Origin: Aquisalinus sp.
GTDB taxonomy: Bacteria; Pseudomonadota; Alphaproteobacteria; Caulobacterales; Parvularculaceae
Assembly (NCBI GenBank): GCA_022763115.1
Contig: JALEGJ010000088.1
Coordinates: 1-44,555 of the forward strand
Length of the DNA stretch: 44,555 nucleotides
Direction: 5' to 3'
Every line of letters begins with the position of its first letter. Within the stretch, counting starts at the first letter, position 1. The notes under the pieces were generated by a model, which was given only the letters and a program-made list of their open reading frames with translations, did not search any database and was not told the origin of the DNA. A program made the translations under genes and the position numbers. Of the stretch, positions 24,530-34,400 are shown one piece after another.

Positions 24530-26359
24530 ATGCAGGTCAGATTTTGGGGAACACGCGGCTCCATCGCCACATCCGGAAAAGACAAGCTGCGCTATGGTGG
24601 TAACACGTCCTGCGTGGAAGTGCGCTCCCAGTCAGGGACACTCATTGTCATTGACTGCGGCACAGGTGTGCATCCCCTGGGCCAACAACTCATCAAGGAA
24701 TTCAATGGCAAGGTGAACGGGCACATGCTCATTAGCCATACCCATTGGGATCACATACAGGGTTTTCCATTTTTTACCCCCTATTTCATTCCGGGCAATG
24801 AATGGCACATCTATGGTCCCAGTGGATTTGGCCCGACCATGAACGAAGCTCTTTCTGATCAAATGCAGTACACCTACTTTCCGGTTTCGATGGAATATAT
24901 GGCAGCCAAGCTGCACTTCCACGACCTTGTGGAAGGGTCTTTCCGGATTGGTGACATAACGGTTCGCGCCAGATATCTGAACCACCCGCAGTTGACCCTC
25001 GGATACCGGCTTGAAGCTGATGGTGCCTCGGTCGTTTATTCCTGTGACCACGAACCTCACTCCCATGCCTGTGCCATGGGGCATGGTACCATCACCGGCA
25101 ATGACCACGACCACGCAGAGTTTCTGGCAGAAGCTGATCTCGTTATCCATGATTCTCAATATACAGCTGATGAGTACGAACAGAAAATGGGCTGGGGGCA
25201 CAGCACGTACGAATATGCTTATCGCATGGCGCAATATGCTGACGTGAAGAAACTCATGTTCACGCACCACGATCCGCTTCGAACCGACAAGGAAATAGAT
25301 TCTATTGTTAAATCTGTACACAAACGGATAGGTGGTAAAAACAGGATCAAGGCCGAAGCGGCTACACAAGGCACCCTGATCGGCCTGAAGGGTAACAGCC
25401 AGACCAACAAGATTCTACCCGTTTCGGTCAAGCCCGTCCGCGACTCCGAAGTCGATGCCTTCTCCCGCCCGCTAACCGCGCTGATGACCCATGCCGTTTT
25501 GCTGAATTTCGGTACGCCTGAGGAAGTAAAAACCGTTACGGATATCCTCAAAACCGATTCCATCAAAATGATCATTGCCAGGTCTGCAGATGACGTGACT
25601 GAGGCGATTGAGGCGCAACCTGTATCTCTGCTGGTGGCAGATATGGATCTCAAATTATTTGAGATGGAAGATATTATCAGCGATATCCGCAAGCGCGTCG
25701 ATACTGGTGGTTCCAATATCCCGGTGATTGCCATTTCCTCTGAAGAAAATTGCACCGAGACCAAACCCGACGAGCTGAAAGACTGGATTATAAAGCCATT
25801 CTCTATCGAGTATCTCCGCACCCGGATCAGAGCTGCACTCTTGCAGCAAGCTGGAAAATGGGTCCGTGCACCGCTTATCAAGGGAGAAGAGGCACGGCTT
25901 GCCGAGCTTCAGCGCTTCGGCTTCATGACCAAGCGTAATGAAGAGCGTTATGATCGCATTACGAGACTTGTCTCCTCATTTTTTGATGTACCAATCTGCC
26001 TCATTACAGCAGTTGATCTGGAGACTCAGGTTTTCATATCCAAAACCGGTACAGTCGTAAATCAGACATCGCGTGATCAGTCGTTCTGCGCACATGCCAT
26101 CCTGAAACGTGAAGTGATGATCGTGCCTGATACTTTGCAGGATGAACGCTTTGCTGAAAACCCGATGGTCCTGAGCGAACCGAAAGTGCGCTTTTATGCC
26201 GGCGTACCTGTCTGTATGCCAAGCGGTCATGCGATTGGCACGCTTTGTATATTAGACACCAAACCCCGACAGTTGACGGAAAAGCAAATCCAGGACCTGC
26301 GCGACTTCGCAGCGATGGTAGAACAGGAACTGGCGCGCGAAAAAGCCAACCTGCTATAG
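24530..26359 (+). CDS. Metallo-beta-lactamase/receiver/GAF fusion protein
   Basis: This encodes 609 residues in three parts. Residues 1-285 are a metallo-beta-lactamase fold with the metal motif HTHWDH at 70-75 and later His/Asp ligands (CDHEPHSH, HDSQYT, FTHHDP), of the phosphodiesterase-like (PhnP/RNase Z-related) type. Residues about 315-440 are a receiver-like domain: phospho-acceptor candidate Asp371 after LLVA, and Lys422 in IIKPF. The usual N-terminal acidic pair is absent (VLLNFGTPEE). Residues about 460-605 are a GAF domain with DQSFCAHAILK and a VRFYAGVPV strand. The protein is cytoplasmic. GAF and receiver parts probably control the hydrolase, perhaps acting on a cyclic nucleotide. 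AGGGGG precedes the start. Confidence 0.88.
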   Translation: MQVRFWGTRGSIATSGKDKLRYGGNTSCVEVRSQSGTLIVIDCGTGVHPLGQQLIKEFNGKVNGHMLISHTHWDHIQGFPFFTPYFIPGNEWHIYGPSGFGPTMNEALSDQMQYTYFPVSMEYMAAKLHFHDLVEGSFRIGDITVRARYLNHPQLTLGYRLEADGASVVYSCDHEPHSHACAMGHGTITGNDHDHAEFLAEADLVIHDSQYTADEYEQKMGWGHSTYEYAYRMAQYADVKKLMFTHHDPLRTDKEIDSIVKSVHKRIGGKNRIKAEAATQGTLIGLKGNSQTNKILPVSVKPVRDSEVDAFSRPLTALMTHAVLLNFGTPEEVKTVTDILKTDSIKMIIARSADDVTEAIEAQPVSLLVADMDLKLFEMEDIISDIRKRVDTGGSNIPVIAISSEENCTETKPDELKDWIIKPFSIEYLRTRIRAALLQQAGKWVRAPLIKGEEARLAELQRFGFMTKRNEERYDRITRLVSSFFDVPICLITAVDLETQVFISKTGTVVNQTSRDQSFCAHAILKREVMIVPDTLQDERFAENPMVLSEPKVRFYAGVPVCMPSGHAIGTLCILDTKPRQLTEKQIQDLRDFAAMVEQELAREKANLL

Positions 26360-26812
26360 GTGGCCGTCGTCGCCCGAAGCCTTGCTCCGGTCTTCAGCAC
26401 GGCGCATCGCAAGCCGAGCCTGTTGCAGGGCTGTCCGGGTCTGGTCCCAGGCAAGACGACTTAAGGCTTCAGGGAAGGGTACAAACTCGGCTTCCTCAGC
26501 ATCATCCGAAGCAACAGGCTCGCCGCTCAAATGCCGTGCCACGTAATCGACCATCAGATAATGTCCGTCTCCGTCTTTTTCAGGTAACGACTCAAACACA
26601 TCAATCAATCCGATAACATCAATTTCGATGCCAGTTTCCTCGCGCACTTCGCGCTTGACGGCTGCGCGGGCACCCTCGCCAAACTCGATCTTGCCGCCGG
26701 GAATTGACCAGTGCCCCTTTAATGGCGCCCTGCCACGCTTCACCAGCAGCACTTCCTGCCCGCGAAAAACAACAGCACCGACGGCAGCCTTGATATGTTT
26801 CTTCTCTGTCAT
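26354..26812 (-). CDS. Nudix hydrolase
   Basis: This encodes 152 residues. The Nudix box runs from Gly40 to Ile63 and is complete: G40-x5-E46-x7-R54-E55-V-x-E58-E59-x-G61. The substrate is probably a nucleoside diphosphate derivative, of ADP-ribose or 8-oxo-dGTP type; it cannot be narrowed. A poor ribosome binding site precedes ATG 26812. It overlaps the end of the convergent MBL fusion gene by 6 bp. Confidence 0.92.
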   Translation of the reverse strand: MTEKKHIKAAVGAVVFRGQEVLLVKRGRAPLKGHWSIPGGKIEFGEGARAAVKREVREETGIEIDVIGLIDVFESLPEKDGDGHYLMVDYVARHLSGEPVASDDAEEAEFVPFPEALSRLAWDQTRTALQQARLAMRRAEDRSKASGDDGHL

Positions 26813-26895
26813 GGCGATTTAATTGTCCCCTTTATTGAACAAGCGGCTTTTTTTCTATAACACTGACTTCCACCATTTAGCCCCTTGCCCCACAC

Positions 26896-27765
26896 ATGCC
26901 ACTACACAAAACTCTTTTTCACGACAGGACCGTTATCTCTCTAAAAGGCGATGACCGGGTTACTTACCTTCAGGGTATTATCACCCAGAATATCAGCCAG
27001 CCTGAAGCAGATCGTGGCCTTTATGGCGCGCTCCTGACGCCGCAAGGCAAGTTGATAGCTGATTTTTTCATCCTGCCGATGGATGACGAAATCCTGCTTG
27101 ATTGTAACGCTGACATTGGCCCGAAACTGCTAACCCGGCTGAAACTCTACAAGTTGCGGGCACAGGTTGAAATTTCGGATGTCAGTGAACAATGGCATGT
27201 TGGCGCGGTCTGGGCTTACGGAGAGGACACACCACTGCCTGATCTGCCCGCTTCTCTTGAGACATTTGAGGATCCACGTCTCGAAAAACTCGGCAAGCGC
27301 ATTCTGATTAATGACAGCACACGGGTAGACTTTGCTGCCATCGCTGCTGACGAGACTACACCCTCAGCCTATGAAACACATTGTCTACTGTGTGGCATAC
27401 CAGCTTTTGGCAGTGGCTTTACCAGCGAGCAGGTCTTCCCGCTGGATGTGAACTTCGATGCCCTGAATGGCGTGGATTACAAAAAGGGCTGTTTTGTCGG
27501 GCAGGAAGTTGCCAGTCGCATGAAGCGCAAGGGCGAGGTACGCAAAAGGACGTGGATCGTGACCAGCGAGGAAAGGTTACTGGCACCAGGACAAAGCATC
27601 ATGTCTGGCGAAACAACAATCGGCGAGATTACAGCAGCTGATCGAACGAACGCTCTCGCGCTGGTTCGGCTCGACCGTCTGGCAAAAGCCACTGAGGCCT
27701 TTACAGCTGGCGGAAGCATCCCTGTCACCTTGCATCAACCAGCCTATCTGGCAGACAAGGCATGA
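26896..27765 (+). CDS. ygfZ: Folate-binding protein YgfZ (Fe-S cluster repair)
   Basis: This encodes 289 residues of the GcvT-like fold. The signature KGCFVGQE at 197-204, with its conserved Cys199, is present, and the N-terminal YLQGIITQNI block is typical. It uses tetrahydrofolate to help keep Fe-S enzymes such as MiaB active. Its stop codon overlaps the tag start (ATGA-type), so the genes are coupled. Confidence 0.93.
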   Translation: MPLHKTLFHDRTVISLKGDDRVTYLQGIITQNISQPEADRGLYGALLTPQGKLIADFFILPMDDEILLDCNADIGPKLLTRLKLYKLRAQVEISDVSEQWHVGAVWAYGEDTPLPDLPASLETFEDPRLEKLGKRILINDSTRVDFAAIAADETTPSAYETHCLLCGIPAFGSGFTSEQVFPLDVNFDALNGVDYKKGCFVGQEVASRMKRKGEVRKRTWIVTSEERLLAPGQSIMSGETTIGEITAADRTNALALVRLDRLAKATEAFTAGGSIPVTLHQPAYLADKA

Positions 27766-28361
27766 CCATGACACGCTGCGGATGGGTGCCGGAAGGTGAT
27801 GAAAAATACTGTGCGTACCATGACGAAGAATGGGGCGTGCCGGAATATGACAGCAAGGCCTTGTTCGAAAAGCTGATCTTGGATGGTTTTCAGGCGGGCC
27901 TTTCCTGGCGCACGATCCTGTATAAGCGCGATAATTTTCGCAAGGCATTCAGGGACTTCGATCCCCTGAAGGTCGCCCGTTTCAAGGAAAAGAACATCGA
28001 GCGCCTGCTGCAAAATGAAGGCATCATCCGGCATCGCGGTAAAATTGAAGGCACCATCACCAATGCCCAGCTTTATTTGCGCATGGAAAGAGGAGGCGAG
28101 GATTTCTCGGCGTATCTCTGGCATTATGTTGGCGGCAAGCCTTTGCAGAATGCCTGGGAAACCCTGGCAGACGTGCCAGCCAAAACACCGTTAAGTGAGG
28201 CTATTTCGAAAGACCTCAAGAAACGTGGCTTCAAATTCTGTGGGCCGACGATTGTTTACGCGTTCATGCAGGCTGTAGGCATGGTCAATGACCATACAGT
28301 TGACTGTCATCGCTATGAGGCGGTGAAGAAAATGGGACAAATCGGGCATGGTCAAGCCTGA
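27762..28361 (+). CDS. tag: DNA-3-methyladenine glycosylase I
   Basis: This encodes 199 residues. The N-terminal zinc and substrate region RCGWVPEGDEKYCAYHDEEWGVP and the C-terminal NDHTVDCHRY segment supply the Cys/His zinc set and the catalytic Glu of the Tag family. It removes 3-methyladenine from alkylated DNA. ATG 27762 overlaps the ygfZ stop by 4 bp; ATG 27768 is an alternative. The end overlaps the GNAT gene by 14 bp. Confidence 0.96.
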   Translation: MTMTRCGWVPEGDEKYCAYHDEEWGVPEYDSKALFEKLILDGFQAGLSWRTILYKRDNFRKAFRDFDPLKVARFKEKNIERLLQNEGIIRHRGKIEGTITNAQLYLRMERGGEDFSAYLWHYVGGKPLQNAWETLADVPAKTPLSEAISKDLKKRGFKFCGPTIVYAFMQAVGMVNDHTVDCHRYEAVKKMGQIGHGQA

Positions 28362-28857
28362 CCTGACCTTTCGCGCTGGCCTAGAGAAAGACTGGCCAGA
28401 GATCTGGCAGATGATCCGGCCGGTTTTCGCCGCCGGTGAAACCTATCCGGTCTCCCCTGATATTTCCGAAACGGATGCGTACACCTACTGGATGAAAACA
28501 CCGCGCGCGACCTACATCGCCATTACATCTGACGGCACGCTTGCCGGTAGTTATTATATCCGGCCCAACCAGCCTGACCTTGGCGATCACGTCTGCAACT
28601 GCGGCTACATCGTTGCGGAAAACATGCGCGGTTCTGGCATTGCCTCGCGTCTATGCCAGCATTCGCAACAGATAGCTGTGCAACTCGGCTTCTCTGCCAT
28701 GCAGTACAATCTCGTTGTTGCCAGCAATGAGGCGGCTGTTCATGTGTGGCAGAAGAACGGTATGGAGATTATCGGCACCATCCGAAATGCCTTTCGGCAC
28801 AGCACACTCGGCCTGACGGATGCGCACATTATGTATAAATGGCTGCTGGACGGCTGA
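28348..28857 (+). CDS. GNAT family N-acetyltransferase
   Basis: This encodes 169 residues. The acetyl-CoA pyrophosphate loop is VAENMRGSGIASRLC (about 90-105), with the N-terminal strand pattern of GNATs. Near the C terminus is AVHVWQKNGMEIIGTIRNAF, the segment typical of the small-molecule and antibiotic-like acetyltransferases. The substrate is unknown. Third gene of the overlapping ygfZ-tag operon. Confidence 0.9.
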   Translation: MVKPDLTFRAGLEKDWPEIWQMIRPVFAAGETYPVSPDISETDAYTYWMKTPRATYIAITSDGTLAGSYYIRPNQPDLGDHVCNCGYIVAENMRGSGIASRLCQHSQQIAVQLGFSAMQYNLVVASNEAAVHVWQKNGMEIIGTIRNAFRHSTLGLTDAHIMYKWLLDG

Positions 28858-28935
28858 GCAGCGCTTGCTCTTGACGCTGGAAAGGCGCAATATGATTTTG
28901 GTTAAAACATAAAAACACTTCACCTCCGAGGACTC

Positions 28936-30054
28936 ATGCCTGAGCTTATTCCCGCCCGCATTGTCAGTACCGGGCTTTTCACACCTGAAAACACAATCAC
29001 GAACGAAGAACTGGTGGCGTCTTTCAACGCCTGGGTCGAGAAGCACAATGCCAACCACCCCGATGACCAGAAAGATCCCTCCTCAGCCGAGTTCATTGAG
29101 AAAGCATCAGGTATCAAGTCCCGTTATGTCCTGGACAAGGAGGGCATTCTGGACATTGACCGTATGCGACCCAAACTGCCTGTACGGGATAATGAGCAAC
29201 TTTCCATCATGGCGGAGATCGGTGTTCTCGCTGCCCGCCAGGCGATGAAAAATGCTGACCTGCATGGCAAGGATATTGACGCGGTTATCTGCGCCGCATC
29301 GAACATGCAGCGCGCGTACCCGGCGATGGCGGTTGAAGTGCAGCAGGCACTGGAGATAGATGGCTACGGATTTGACATGAACGTGGCTTGCGCTTCTGCC
29401 GCTTTCGGCATTCAGAACGCCGTTGGTCTTCTCCAAACCGGCGCCCGGCGCGTGCTGATGGTGAACCCGGAAATCTGTTCCTCACACCTCAATTTCCGTG
29501 ACCGGGATGCGCATTTCATTTTCGGGGATGTTGCCACCGCTGTCATTATCGAGCGAGCCGAAGGCGTGCCAACACCGGACAGCTGGGATATTGTGGACAC
29601 CAGGCTGAAAACGCTTTTCTCTAACAATATCCGCAACAATTTCGGTTTTCTCAATCATACCAGTGATGAACTGGATATTTCTGATCCTGATACGGATAAA
29701 CTCTTCAAACAGGAAGGGCGCAAGGTCTTCAAGGACGTTGTGCCAATGGTTGGCGCCCTGATCGCTGAACATCTGGCAGATAATGGCGTTGCCACGGATG
29801 ACCTCAAACGCATGTGGTTGCACCAGGCAAACCTGAACATGAATCTGTTCATTGCCCGCAAGGTTCTTGGTCGCGACGCCACCGGGGAAGAAGCCCCTGT
29901 GGTGCTTGATGAATATGCGAATACGTCCTCCGCCGGCTCCATTATTGCTTTCCACAAACACCGCGACGGCTTCGAAGTAGGTGATGTCGGCGTTATCTCG
30001 GGCTTTGGGGCAGGATATTCCGCGGGCTCTGTCATTGTACGGAAAGCTGCCTGA
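28936..30054 (+). CDS. fabH: Beta-ketoacyl-ACP synthase III, long form
   Basis: This encodes 372 residues, some 50 more than E. coli FabH, because of an insertion near 30-75 and one near 215-260. The catalytic triad is complete: Cys152 (NVACASAAFG), His296 (LHQANLN) and Asn329 (YANTSSAGS). It condenses an acyl-CoA primer with malonyl-ACP. The long subgroup may start chains from a primer other than acetyl-CoA, or act in a special lipid pathway. The next two genes follow within 10 bp. Confidence 0.9.
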   Translation: MPELIPARIVSTGLFTPENTITNEELVASFNAWVEKHNANHPDDQKDPSSAEFIEKASGIKSRYVLDKEGILDIDRMRPKLPVRDNEQLSIMAEIGVLAARQAMKNADLHGKDIDAVICAASNMQRAYPAMAVEVQQALEIDGYGFDMNVACASAAFGIQNAVGLLQTGARRVLMVNPEICSSHLNFRDRDAHFIFGDVATAVIIERAEGVPTPDSWDIVDTRLKTLFSNNIRNNFGFLNHTSDELDISDPDTDKLFKQEGRKVFKDVVPMVGALIAEHLADNGVATDDLKRMWLHQANLNMNLFIARKVLGRDATGEEAPVVLDEYANTSSAGSIIAFHKHRDGFEVGDVGVISGFGAGYSAGSVIVRKAA

Positions 30055-30060
30055 TCCTGA

Positions 30061-30684
30061 ATGGCCAAACTTGATCAGAAAAAAGGCGAGGCGCCTCGGG
30101 CCTGGCAGCGTATGCTATCGGGGCGGCGCCTGAATATCCTCGACCCTTCTCCCCTTGATATCGAGATTGAAGATATTGCCCATGGCCTTGCGCGTGTCGC
30201 ACGCTGGAATGGTCAGACGCTCGGCACCCTGCCGTTCAATGTCGCCCATCACTCCGTCATCGTTGAAGATATCTGCGTTCAGTTGAAACCGGGCTGGCCT
30301 GTCAAATGGCGGCTGGCAGCTCTCCTGCATGATGCACCGGAATATGTAATCGGGGACGTGATTTCCCCCTTCAAGGCCGCACTGGGCGCGAAATACAAAC
30401 AGGTGGAAAGAGGTCTTGAGCGCGCCGTGCATGTGCGCTTTGGCCTGCCAGCGGACCTGCCCGAGGCGATTGAGAAAAACATCAAGCGGGCAGATCGCGC
30501 CTGTGCTTTCTTCGAAGCCTGCCAGATTGCCGGGTTCGAGGATGCCGAGGCCCGCAGGATATTCTCTGCGCCGCGCGGTATTTCGCCCGTCAGGATTGAA
30601 GCCCTGGACGCTGAAGCCTCTCAGGCCCTGTACCTCGAACGGTTCGAAAAACTCTACCGGGAACACGCCAAAACACTGTCCTGA
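30061..30684 (+). CDS. HD-domain phosphohydrolase, YfbR-like
   Basis: This encodes 207 residues of HD-fold type. Conserved metal positions are His64 (AHHS) and the HD pair His90-Asp91 (ALLHDAPEYVIGDV), followed by a Lys-rich helix and a distal Asp in KRADRACAF. It resembles 5'-deoxynucleotidase YfbR and related HD phosphatases. Six bp after fabH, seven before the phosphatase gene. Confidence 0.85.
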   Translation: MAKLDQKKGEAPRAWQRMLSGRRLNILDPSPLDIEIEDIAHGLARVARWNGQTLGTLPFNVAHHSVIVEDICVQLKPGWPVKWRLAALLHDAPEYVIGDVISPFKAALGAKYKQVERGLERAVHVRFGLPADLPEAIEKNIKRADRACAFFEACQIAGFEDAEARRIFSAPRGISPVRIEALDAEASQALYLERFEKLYREHAKTLS

Positions 30685-30691
30685 TTGTGAT

Positions 30692-31264
30692 ATGATGCGA
30701 CTGGCAAGTCAGGCCCGCACACCCCATTATCCTGTCATGATAATTGTCTGCCCATATGATGAGATTGAACAGGCTGTGGCCCGCTATGAGCCAGCCAGCG
30801 CCATTTCGATACTCGACGAAGGCGAACAGGCGCCGACCATGACCGGGGTAAGCGCCGAGCGTCATTTGCGGCTCAGCCTGTCCATGGCCGTCGCCGAAAT
30901 GATGATGCCGCCCTGCCCCGAGCAGGAAGGTGCCCGCATCAGAACGCTCCTCAGATTTGCGCAAGACATGGACTGGTCAAGGGCCGTGCTCATTCACTGT
31001 CGGCTGGGCCTCAGCCGCTCGCCTGCTGCTGCCTATATTCTGCAATGTGCCCTGGCCCCGGAGAAAGATGAGCAGCTTATCGCGGATGAGTTACGTGCTT
31101 GCAGTGAAAACATCGAGCCTAGCCTGATGATGGTTGCCAAAGCTGATGACCTGCTGGGGCGCGACGGCAGGATGGTGGACGCGATCGAGAAAATCGGCAT
31201 GGGCAGTGACTGCATCGCCGGCCGCACTTTCACTATTCCGTTTCTGCCCCTCGAAGCAGCTTGA
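30692..31264 (+). CDS. Dual-specificity-type protein phosphatase
   Basis: This encodes 190 residues from ATG 30692; ATG 30737 would also serve. The CX5R motif is HCRLGLSRS (102-110), with Cys103 as nucleophile and Arg109, followed by the usual helix AAAYILQCAL. The general-acid Asp loop should lie before it (DWSRA region, about 94). It removes phosphate from Tyr or Ser/Thr, or from a phospholipid or RNA 5' end. Part of the fabH-HD cluster. Confidence 0.85.
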   Translation: MMRLASQARTPHYPVMIIVCPYDEIEQAVARYEPASAISILDEGEQAPTMTGVSAERHLRLSLSMAVAEMMMPPCPEQEGARIRTLLRFAQDMDWSRAVLIHCRLGLSRSPAAAYILQCALAPEKDEQLIADELRACSENIEPSLMMVAKADDLLGRDGRMVDAIEKIGMGSDCIAGRTFTIPFLPLEAA

Positions 31265-31464
31265 GCACTAACTCATATTACCTGAGATCCAATCAGCCGT
31301 AAGAGTTAGCCCGGTATTCTGGCAACACAACCATAAGCTGTATCGCTTGCCCACTATACCCGCCTTACCAGAATTACTCCGTTAACCCCATTTCTCTGGA
31401 TTGTAGACTAAGCCATTGGTTTATGATTAGTTAACGCGTCTTGGGGACTATTTTGGGGTATGTC

Positions 31465-34400
31465 ATGGAGCATGGGGTCTCCGCACACATCAGTGCACCG
31501 TCTGGATCTGAAAATTTTCTGGTAGCAAAACTGCTGTCAGCACTAGTGATCAGCCTCTGGATGATAGCCAGCTTTTCCAGCTCAGCAAACGCACAGGGAC
31601 TCGCCAGCCCTTCCGCCGGTTGTACTGCTGCGAATAATGGTGACTTTGATAACTTTCCGGTTTTCGGACTTTCTGGGTTTACAGGTTCATTTACGAATGA
31701 CTTTGACGCGGGAGAAATCCTGACCTTCACTTATGACGGATTTTTCACTGCAGAGATTAACGATGACACAGCTCCAACTGTCATTGTTTCAGAAAGCAGT
31801 GCCACTTTCATCATGGATGACCCTCGGACAGCCAATTATACGATGCCTGTAGATGGTTCGCGCACCTTCTCAGCTCTATTTACAGGCGAACCAGAGATAA
31901 TTGTTACCTGCGAGCCAGTTCCTTCCAGCTCTCTAACCATCACAAAGGCTTCTGATGTGGCAGGAGCCTTTAATTTCACCAGCGACATTCCCGGCCTTGG
32001 CACTTTCACTCTGTCGCCTGCAGCTGGCTCCACTCACTCCACCTCGCAGGTAACCGGCCTCGCTGCTGGTACCTACACGGTAACCGAACTGACTAATGCT
32101 GATTTCAACATCAGCGACATCAGCTGTACCAACGGCGACACAGGCGATACTTCAACTGGTATATTGGAAATCAATCTTGATCCCGGTGCGGACGTAGAAT
32201 GCACCTTCACCAATACCCAGAAAACCGGCTCCATTACGATAACCAAAGCCTCTGATGTGGCAGGAGACTTTAATTTCACCAGCGACATACCGGGCCTTGG
32301 CACTTTCACTCTGTCGCCCGCAGCTGGCTCCACTGACTCCACCTCGCAGGTAACTGGCCTCGCTGCTGGTACCTACACGGTAACCGAACTGACTAACCCT
32401 GATTTTAATATCACGGACATCAGCTGTACCAACGGGGACACAGGCGATACCTCAACAGGTATACTGGAAATCAATCTCGATCCCGGTGCGGACGTAGAAT
32501 GCACCTTCACCAACACTCAGAAGACAGGTTCCGTTACAATACGAAAGACATCTGACGTTGATGGGACGTTCAACTTCGCTGGTGGCCTCAGCACTTTTGC
32601 CATAGATGTTGTCGGTGGCACAGGTCAGGAAGATTTCCCCGATTTGGCAGCGGGATCCTATACTGTCATTGAACTGCCTGACACTGATTTCACGCTTGAA
32701 GGCATCAGTTGCACAGGCGATGACGATGGGGGCTCTGTCATTGATACGCCTAACCGTACTGTGACGATTGATGTCGATCCGGGTGAAGCGATTATCTGTA
32801 CGTTTGAGAATCTGCAAAGCCCGGCTTCGCTTACCATTGTTAAGAATACAGATGTGGACGGCACGTTCAGTTTCAGCGGCACGGGCTCTATCGGCAACTT
32901 TGACCTGACGACAAGCGGCGGCACCAACTCTCGTACATTCCCTGACCTTGCTGCCGGTACGTATACGATTACTGAACTGGACAACTCCGATTTTGATCTC
33001 GCCCGTATTTCCTGCAGTGACAGCACCACCGGGGACATCACGACCGGATCAGTCACAATAACCCTGTCCCCGGCTGCAAGCCTGACCTGTACCTTCGAAA
33101 ATACCGAGAAAACCGGGTCAATTACGGTAGTGAAGACAACGGATGTAGACGGCACTTTTGATTTTACCGGCAGTGATCCCATCGGAAAATTCAGTATCTC
33201 AACATCATCCGGCTCTGCACAAGAAGTCTTCACAGACCTCTCCTCCGGAAGTTATACTTTGACTGAAACGCTGAATGCCGATTTCGATCTGGCCAGCATC
33301 TCCTGTGATGATGGTACGATTGGTGATACTTCTACCGGCTCTGTAACTGTCGCGCTCGGCGTTGGCGAAGATATTGTCTGTACTTTCGACAACACCCAGA
33401 AAACCGGTTCCATTACGATCACCAAAGCCTCGGATGTTGCGGGTGACTTTGACTTTAACAGCGATATTCCGGGTCTGGATACGTTCACCCTGTCCCCGGC
33501 GGCTGGCGCGACTGCCTCCACAGCTCCCGCAACTGGCCTTACCGCAGGCACTTACACGGTAACGGAGCTTTCCAACGCAGACTTCACCATCACGGATATC
33601 ACTTGTGACAATGGCGATACTGGCAACACTTCCACAGGCGTTCTTGAAATCAACCTCGGTATTGGCGCTGATGTCGAGTGTACGTTCACAAATGCAGAAT
33701 TACGCAGTTCCCTGACGATTACGAAGATATCTGATGTGAATGGTACATTTGGGTTTACCGGAGATCTTGGCGATTTCAATCTTATGCCCACGGCCTCACA
33801 GCCTGCCTCGATCTCCTTCAACAACCTCATCGCCGGAACATTTACCGTTGCCGAAACGCTGAATGCGGACTTCGACATTATCGACATCTCCTGCACGAAC
33901 GGAGACAGTGGCGATACCACCTCAGGTATCCTGTCGGTCACGCTCGACCCGGGTGCCAATGTCATCTGTACATTTACAAACCAGCAGCGGCCAGGCTCTA
34001 TTACCATCGTCAAGCAGATTGATAATGATGAGTCCGTCTTTAGGTTCGCATCAAACAACCTTGGCCAGTTTGCCATCCAGACGATCAACCAGACCGGCAG
34101 TGAGTCTTTCGCCGACCTTACCGCAGACAGCTATATCATAACGCAGGCTGTGAACGAGGATTATGCCCTCGTCAGCATCAACTGTGTTGGTGATATCGAT
34201 AATGGTAGCAGCACAAGCCTTGAGAACCGCCGCGCAACCATTGACCTTGATCCAAACGAGGAAATTATCTGCACCTTCATTAGTGAAGATTTGGTAGATG
34301 AAGATCGTGTACGGCATATGAGCATGAAGGCGACGAAAGGGTTCGCCTATCGTCGCGCCCGGAACATGCTGAATGCCGAACCGGACCGGACGAATTTTTA

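Noticed and set aside
25219-25881. A 220-residue antisense frame within the MBL-REC-GAF gene
   Set aside because: It overlaps the receiver domain, whose sense reading has conserved motifs; no start signal.
32658-33233. Antisense open frames in the repeat region of the giant surface protein
   Set aside because: They repeat in step with the sense repeats (32073-32342, 33252-33551, 33552-34088) and arise from codon bias.
31930-34284. Tandem repeats considered as a CRISPR or satellite array
   Set aside because: The period is about 300 bp, the units are fully coding in one frame, and there are no short repeats with unique spacers.
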